Origin: Bradyrhizobium nitroreducens
Lineage (GTDB): Bacteria; Pseudomonadota; Alphaproteobacteria; Rhizobiales; Xanthobacteraceae
Direction: 5' to 3'
NCBI RefSeq assembly: GCF_002776695.1
Contig: NZ_LFJC01000003.1
Span: forward strand, 5,514,091-5,578,090
DNA length: 64,000 nucleotides
Each line of letters opens with the position of its first letter. Position 1 is the stretch's first letter. This document shows positions 59,923 to 64,000 of the stretch, piece by piece. The notes beneath the pieces are model-generated. The model was not told where the DNA came from, did no database searches, and saw only the letters and a list, made by a program, of their open reading frames with translations. A program made the translations under genes and the position numbers.

Positions 59923-60732
59923 CTAATCCGCGTACTTCGCCGCGCGCTTCTCCAAATTGGCGCGCACCGCTTCGGTCTGGTTCGGGCTGCCGATCAGCTT
60001 CTGCTGCTCGACCGACTCCGCGAGCAGTGCCGGACCGGGATCGACCGAGAGATTGTTCAGCAGACGTTTTGCCGCGCGGATCGCATCGGGGCTCTTGCCG
60101 GCAATCTCGCGCGCGACTTCGAGAGCGGCCGCGCGCGGATCGTCGCAGATGCGCGTGGCGAGGCCGAAAGCCATCGCCTCCTGCGCGGAGAAGATGCGGC
60201 CGGTGTAGGTGAGATCGCGCAAGATGTCGTCGCGCACGAGGCTCGCGAGAATCGGCGTGCCCGCCATGTCGGGCACGAGGCCCCATTTGATCTCCATGAT
60301 CGACATGCGCGCATCCGCCGAAAGAAAGCGCATGTCCGCGCCGAGCGAAAGCTGGAAGCCGCCGCCGAAGGCGACGCCGTGCACCGCTGCGATCACGGGA
60401 ACAGGAAGCTGGCGCCATCCCCACACCGCCTGTTGCGGGAAGTTCGCCTGGCCATGTGTGCGCTTGGTGAGATCGCGATTTTCGCCACCCGGAATTCCGT
60501 TGCCGCCCTTCTCCTTCATGGCGGCAAAACGCCCCATGTCGAGACCGGCGCAGAAGGCACGGCCCTCGCCTGAGAGCACGACGGCGCGGACGCTCTTGTC
60601 CTTCGAAAGCCGGTCGGTTGCGGCGACGAGCGCCTCGAACATGGCCTGATCCAGCGCGTTCATCTTGTCCGCGCGCACCAGGCGCACGTCGGCAACGCCT
60701 TCCGAGATCGAGATCGAGACGCGCTCTTCCAT
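59923..60732 (-). CDS. crotonase/enoyl-CoA hydratase family protein
   Basis: Crotonase-fold enzyme of 269 residues: oxyanion-hole segments GRAFCAGLDMGRF and HGVAFGGGFQLSLGADMRFLSADARMSIMEIKWGLVPDMAGTPIL. The WGLVPDMAG loop has Asp where hydratases carry the catalytic Glu, a pattern seen in isomerase-type crotonases, so an isomerase or other crotonase chemistry is possible. The start at 60732 has GGGGAG upstream. It lies downstream of the divergent promoter facing the SDR gene. Confidence 0.9.
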   Translation of the reverse strand: MEERVSISISEGVADVRLVRADKMNALDQAMFEALVAATDRLSKDKSVRAVVLSGEGRAFCAGLDMGRFAAMKEKGGNGIPGGENRDLTKRTHGQANFPQQAVWGWRQLPVPVIAAVHGVAFGGGFQLSLGADMRFLSADARMSIMEIKWGLVPDMAGTPILASLVRDDILRDLTYTGRIFSAQEAMAFGLATRICDDPRAAALEVAREIAGKSPDAIRAAKRLLNNLSVDPGPALLAESVEQQKLIGSPNQTEAVRANLEKRAAKYAD

Positions 60733-60794
60733 GGACGAATTCTCCCCTGTTCTTGACCGGTTGCCGCTTTACAGGACGCTGGCGGCCGGATTTA

Positions 60795-60816
60795 GTCAAT
60801 CGACCAATTAACTGAC
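60795..60816. promoter_or_regulatory. inverted repeat in the crotonase/SDR divergent promoter
   Basis: GTCAATCGACCAATTAACTGAC, an imperfect inverted repeat (GTCA...TGAC ends, ATT/AAT near the centre), lies in the 106-base gap between the two divergent genes. A TTGACT on the minus strand inside it could be a -35 element. It is a candidate operator for a fatty-acid type regulator not encoded here. Confidence 0.3.
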
Positions 60817-60838
60817 AATCCCTACGGGGGAAACAGCC

Positions 60839-61711
60839 ATGTTCAAGGAAAATCTTCTGGCCGGCCGGCGCATTCTCGTCACCGGCGGCGGCACGGGTCT
60901 CGGCAAGTCGATGGCGGCGCGCTTTCTCCAGCTCGGCGCCGAGGTGCATATCTGCGGTCGGCGCAAGATCGTGTGCGACGAGACCGCGACCGAGCTGATG
61001 GCGGAGTACGGCGGCCGCGTCACCAGCCACGGCGTCGACATCCGCAACGCGCTCGCTGTCGAGGAGATGGTCGAGAACATCTTTCGCGATGGCGGCCTCA
61101 CCGACCTCATCAACAACGCCGCCGGCAATTTCATCTCGCGCACCGAGGAGCTGTCGCCGCGCGGCTTCGACGCGGTCGCCAACATCGTCATGCACGGCAC
61201 GTTCTACGTGACGCATGCGGTCGGCAAGCGCTGGATCGCCTTGAAGCAGCCGGGCAATGTCGTCTCGATCACCACGACCTGGGTGCGCAACGGCTCGCCC
61301 TACGTGGTGCCGTCGGCGATGAGCAAGTCGGCGATCCATGCGATGACCATGTCGCTTGCGACCGAATGGGGCCGCTACGGCATCCGCCTCAACACCATCG
61401 CGCCGGGCGAAATCCCGACCGAAGGCATGAGCAAGCGCATCAAGCCGGGCGACGAGGCGGGCGCACGCACCAAGGCGATGAACCCGATGGGCCGTGTCGG
61501 CACCATGGAGGAGTTGCAGAACGTCGCCGTGTTCCTGATCTCCGGCGGCTGCGACTGGATCTCCGGCGAGACCATCGCCATGGACGGCGCCCAGGCGCTC
61601 GCGATGGGCGGCAATTTCTACCAACTCCGCGACTGGAGCGACGACGACTGGAAGACCGCGCGCGAGAGCATCATGGCCCAGAACGAGAAGGACCGGGCGA
61701 AGCGGGGGTAG
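60839..61711 (+). CDS. SDR of the 2,4-dienoyl-CoA reductase (DECR) type
   Basis: NADP-type SDR of 290 residues. TGGGTGLGKSMA is the cofactor site, and LINNAAGNFI is the DECR form of the NNAG motif. The active site reads YVVPSAMSKSAIHAMTMSLATEWGRYGIRLN, lacking the Tyr of Y-x3-K as in animal mitochondrial dienoyl-CoA reductase, which has VPSASAKAG there. It would reduce 2,4-dienoyl-CoA during unsaturated fatty acid oxidation. The start has GGGGGAA upstream. The next acyl-CoA ligase is 249 bases away across a repeat. Confidence 0.9.
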   Translation: MFKENLLAGRRILVTGGGTGLGKSMAARFLQLGAEVHICGRRKIVCDETATELMAEYGGRVTSHGVDIRNALAVEEMVENIFRDGGLTDLINNAAGNFISRTEELSPRGFDAVANIVMHGTFYVTHAVGKRWIALKQPGNVVSITTTWVRNGSPYVVPSAMSKSAIHAMTMSLATEWGRYGIRLNTIAPGEIPTEGMSKRIKPGDEAGARTKAMNPMGRVGTMEELQNVAVFLISGGCDWISGETIAMDGAQALAMGGNFYQLRDWSDDDWKTARESIMAQNEKDRAKRG

Positions 61712-61712
61712 T

Positions 61713-61880
61713 CTCGTGCCCCGGACGCAGTGCAGCGCGCCGCACTTGCGGCGTGGTGCACTGCTGAGCCGGGGCCCAGCACATTCTTACGTCTCGCGAA
61801 AGCATGGGTCCCGGCTCTGCGCAGCAGCGCAAGGGCGCTGCAGCGCGTCCGGGACACGAGATTTCGCTTGTCCGGGACGA
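61713..61880. repeat. dispersed repeat (GTGCCCCGGACGCAGTGC type), copy 2
   Basis: Related to 55367-55514: GTGCCCCGGACGCAGTGCAGC faces GCTGCAGCGCGTCCGGGAC, with GAGCCGGGGCCCAGC and GGGTCCCGGCTCTGCGCAGC inside, and a short partial third arm at 61868-61880. It begins at the end of the SDR gene. Confidence 0.8.
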
Positions 61881-61960
61881 CAGCGGGGCTGCCATCTTGT
61901 CTTCATCCACGGATGACGCCACACTCCCCGGCATAAGAACAACACCGCCACGGGAGAAAC

Positions 61961-63538
61961 ATGTCCACACAGCCATTGGCGAACCTCGCCGACATGGTGC
62001 GCGAGCGCGCCAAGAGCCGCGGCAATGCCGTCGCTTATGAATTCGAGGGCCGCGCGACCTCCTTTGCCGAGTTCGACGTCAAGACCAACAAGGTCGCGAA
62101 CGCACTCATCGCGATGGGCGTGAAGAAGGGCGACCGCATCGCCTATCTCGGCAAGAACAGCGATGTCTATTTCGAGCTGCTGATGGGCGCGATGAAGGCC
62201 GGGGTCGTCATGGCGCCGGTGAACTGGCGGCTCGCCGGGCCCGAGGTTGCCTTCATCGTCGCCGATTGCAAGGCGCCAGTGCTGTTCATCGGGCCGGAAT
62301 TCATCACGCAGGTCAAGCAGATCAAGGACCAGCTGCCCGGCGTGCGCACCGTCATCACCACCGAGGGCGGCGCGCCGGAATGGCCGGATTTCACGGCGTG
62401 GCGCGATGCGCAGAGCGGCGACGATCCGAAGGTTGCGATCGACACGAAAGACATCGCGATCCAGCTTTACACGTCGGGCACCACGGGCAAGCCGAAGGGC
62501 GCGATGCTGAGCCACGCGAACTTCCTCAACCTGGTGCAGACCGGCAATGCCGAGGACAAGCCGGAGTGGAACCGGTGGTCGACCGACGACGTCTCGCTGG
62601 TGGCGATGCCGATCTTCCACATCGGCGGCTCCGGCTGGGGCGTGATGGGGCTCTATCACGGCGCCCGCGGCGTGATCGCGCGCGAATTCGACCCGACCAA
62701 GGTTTTGGATTTCTTCGAGCAGTCGGGCATCACGAAACTGTTCATGGTGCCGGCGGCGATGCAGTTCGTGGTGCGGCAGCCGCGCGCGAAGACGGTCGAC
62801 TTCTCACGATTGAAATACATGCTCTACGGCGCCTCCCCTATCCCGGCGGCGCTGCTGAAGGAATGCATCGAGGTCTTCAAATGCGGCTTCGTGCAGATGT
62901 ACGGCATGACCGAGACGACCGGCACCATCGTCGCACTGCCGCCTGAGGACCACGTCGAGGGCCTCGTGCGGATGCGCTCGGCCGGCAAGGCGCTGCCGGG
63001 CGTCGAGATCGCGATTCTGGATGCGGATGGCAAGCCGCTGCCGCCGCGCGAGGTCGGCGAGATCGCGACGCGCTCGGGCTCGAACATGGCGGGCTACTGG
63101 AATTTGCCGGAGGCGACCGCCGCGACGCTGCGCGGCGACGGCTGGCTGCGCACCGGCGATGCCGGCTACATGGACGAGGACGGCTACCTCTACATCCACG
63201 ACCGCATCAAGGACATGATCATCTCCGGCGGCGAGAACATCTACCCGGCCGAGGTCGAGAGCGCGCTGTGCGATCACCCCGATGTCGCCGAAGCCGCCGT
63301 GATCGGCGTGCCCGACGACAAATGGGGCGAGGCTGTGAAGGCGGTGGTGGTGATGAAGCCGGGCAAGCAGGCGACCGCCACTGACATTATCAACTTCACC
63401 CGGACGCGCATCGCCGGCTTCAAGACGCCGAAGAGCGTGGAGTTCTTGGCGGCGCTGCCGCGGAACCCGTCGGGCAAGATCCTGCGGCGGCAGTTGCGTG
63501 AGCCGCACTGGGCGGGGAAGGACCGGCGGGTGAATTGA
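61961..63538 (+). CDS. acyl-CoA synthetase (AMP-dependent ligase)
   Basis: Second adenylate-forming ligase, 525 residues. Motifs: QLYTSGTTGKPKGAMLSH, MYGMTETTGTIVALPPEDH, RTGDAGYMDEDGYLYIHDRIKDMIISGGENIYPAEVE, and the Lys in NPSGKILRRQLREPHW. This matches the long-chain fatty-acid/cyclohexane-carboxylate type ligases. The start has CGGGAG. With the DECR-like SDR before it and the acyl-CoA dehydrogenase gene converging on it, it forms part of a beta-oxidation region. Substrate cannot be fixed from sequence. Confidence 0.93.
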   Translation: MSTQPLANLADMVRERAKSRGNAVAYEFEGRATSFAEFDVKTNKVANALIAMGVKKGDRIAYLGKNSDVYFELLMGAMKAGVVMAPVNWRLAGPEVAFIVADCKAPVLFIGPEFITQVKQIKDQLPGVRTVITTEGGAPEWPDFTAWRDAQSGDDPKVAIDTKDIAIQLYTSGTTGKPKGAMLSHANFLNLVQTGNAEDKPEWNRWSTDDVSLVAMPIFHIGGSGWGVMGLYHGARGVIAREFDPTKVLDFFEQSGITKLFMVPAAMQFVVRQPRAKTVDFSRLKYMLYGASPIPAALLKECIEVFKCGFVQMYGMTETTGTIVALPPEDHVEGLVRMRSAGKALPGVEIAILDADGKPLPPREVGEIATRSGSNMAGYWNLPEATAATLRGDGWLRTGDAGYMDEDGYLYIHDRIKDMIISGGENIYPAEVESALCDHPDVAEAAVIGVPDDKWGEAVKAVVVMKPGKQATATDIINFTRTRIAGFKTPKSVEFLAALPRNPSGKILRRQLREPHWAGKDRRVN

Positions 63539-63548
63539 CCAACGGTGC

Positions 63549-63636
63549 CGTAGAATGGGCAAAGGCGCGCCCTTCGCGCGCCGTGCCCACGCGGACGGAA
63601 AGACGTGGGCACGGCGCGAGAGCGCCTTTGCCCCCT
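63549..63636. repeat. palindromic repeat between convergent ligase and dehydrogenase genes
   Basis: TGGGCAAAGGCGCGCCCTTC...GCGCCGTGCCCACG faces CGTGGGCACGGCGCGAGAGCGCCTTTGCCC. The long complementary arms could serve as a terminator for both convergent genes. Confidence 0.65.
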
Positions 63637-63655
63637 ACCAAACCGGTGCAAGCCG

Positions 63656-64000
63656 TTAATGCTTCCCGGGTCCCATATAGCCGAACAGGAATCCCGCCAC
63701 TTTCCGCATCTGGATCTCCTCGCTGCCTTCGGTGATGCGATAGCGGCGGTGGTGGCGGTAGATGTGCTCGAACGGCTTGTGGCGTGAGTAGCCCATGCCG
63801 CCATGGACCTGCATGGCGCGGTCGGCGGATTCGCAGCAGAGGCGGTTTGCCCAGTAGTTGCACATGGAGACGCGGTCGGAGAGCGTGCGCTCGATCTGCT
63901 CCTCGGTGAGCTGGTCCATCTCCCAGGCCGTCTTGCGGATCAGGAGGCGCAGCATCTCGGCCTGCGTGGCAAGCTCGACCAGCGGGAACTGGATCGCCTG
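63656..64000 (-). CDS. acyl-CoA dehydrogenase, C-terminal part (cut by window edge)
   Basis: The visible 114 residues are the C-terminal helical domain of an acyl-CoA dehydrogenase: QFPLVELATQAEMLRLLIR, ADRAMQVHGGMGYSRHKPFEHIYRHHRRYRITEGSEEIQMRKVAG. The RITEGSEEIQ segment contains the usual FAD/substrate loop. The frame is open to the right edge, so most of the gene lies outside. It converges on the acyl-CoA ligase, supporting a role in beta-oxidation. Confidence 0.93.
   Translation of the reverse strand, partial: QAIQFPLVELATQAEMLRLLIRKTAWEMDQLTEEQIERTLSDRVSMCNYWANRLCCESADRAMQVHGGMGYSRHKPFEHIYRHHRRYRITEGSEEIQMRKVAGFLFGYMGPGKH

Noticed and set aside
58238..61624. A 1128-residue minus-strand open frame
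   Set aside because: Only the 58238-59782 part matches a family. The rest runs antisense or out of frame through a repeat, a crotonase gene and an SDR gene, an effect of high GC content.
1..64000. tRNA or rRNA genes, CRISPR arrays, phage genes, intact transposases
   Set aside because: None were seen on reading both strands. Repeats found are non-tandem palindromic units and not spaced direct repeats.

Overview
The window looks like chromosomal DNA of a Bradyrhizobium-type alphaproteobacterium. The evidence is uniformly GC-rich coding sequence, gene families and gene order typical of slow-growing rhizobia, a cobalamin-dependent radical SAM hopanoid-methylase-like gene beside ethanolamine ammonia-lyase genes, a FixK/FNR-type box, and many short palindromic dispersed repeats of kinds I recall from Bradyrhizobium and Rhodopseudomonas. 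The assignment is made from memory of these families, not from a search. No rRNA, tRNA, CRISPR array, prophage or intact insertion sequence was seen.

Layout. 1-5.6 kb (minus strand): eutB, an HpnP-like B12/radical SAM protein and eutC, with eutC start-stop coupled to the HpnP-like gene, then an MMPL/RND exporter that runs off the left edge. 5.9-16.1 kb: a chemoreceptor, an M81 (MlrC) peptidase-family protein, two alpha/beta hydrolases, an acyl-CoA dehydrogenase, a branched-chain amino acid type binding protein, HdeD with an upstream FixK-like box, a folE 3' remnant and an HD-domain protein. 16.3-22.5 kb: a LysR regulator divergent from a five-gene UgpCAEB-like ABC transporter plus calcineurin-type phosphodiesterase operon. 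22.7-23.6 kb: three consecutive small secreted proteins, one with a G9 tract in its ribosome binding site. 23.8-30.4 kb: transglutaminase / ATP-grasp-alpha-E fusion / transglutaminase-DUF2126, a cassette predicted in the literature to make or modify a peptide of unknown structure. 30.7-32.5 kb: an Aer-type aerotaxis receptor split into two overlapping genes. 32.7-43.8 kb: a UxaA/GarD-type dehydratase and a HpaI/GarL-type aldolase, then a MarR regulator divergent from homoprotocatechuate meta-cleavage genes (hpaH, hpaF, hpaE, hpaD and a FAH-family enzyme), a ThDP enzyme and an MFS carrier.

43.8-52.3 kb: AlkB and a second 2OG-Fe(II) oxygenase, a degenerate GT51 transglycosylase-like protein, an amidase/DUF2848 pair, a divergent DUF35/thiolase/SDR acyl-CoA module and a Tat-exported SMP-30 protein. 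52.4-55.3 kb: phosphoenolpyruvate carboxylase, followed by about 1 kb of non-coding repeats. 56.2-64 kb: a VOC protein, YccF, and a fatty acid/acyl-CoA catabolic region with two crotonases, two acyl-CoA ligases, a dienoyl-CoA-reductase-like SDR and an acyl-CoA dehydrogenase cut by the right edge.

The strongest themes are catabolism of membrane-derived and aromatic compounds (ethanolamine, glycerophosphodiester-like solutes, homoprotocatechuate, acyl-CoAs) and oxygen or stress sensing. The items most worth follow-up are the eutB-hpnP-eutC interleaving, the transglutaminase/ATP-grasp cassette with small secreted proteins downstream, the folE remnant, the FixK-like box before hdeD, the G9 tract, and the apparently inactive GT51 protein. 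Start codons were chosen from ribosome binding sites and family N-termini; several are GTG or TTG.
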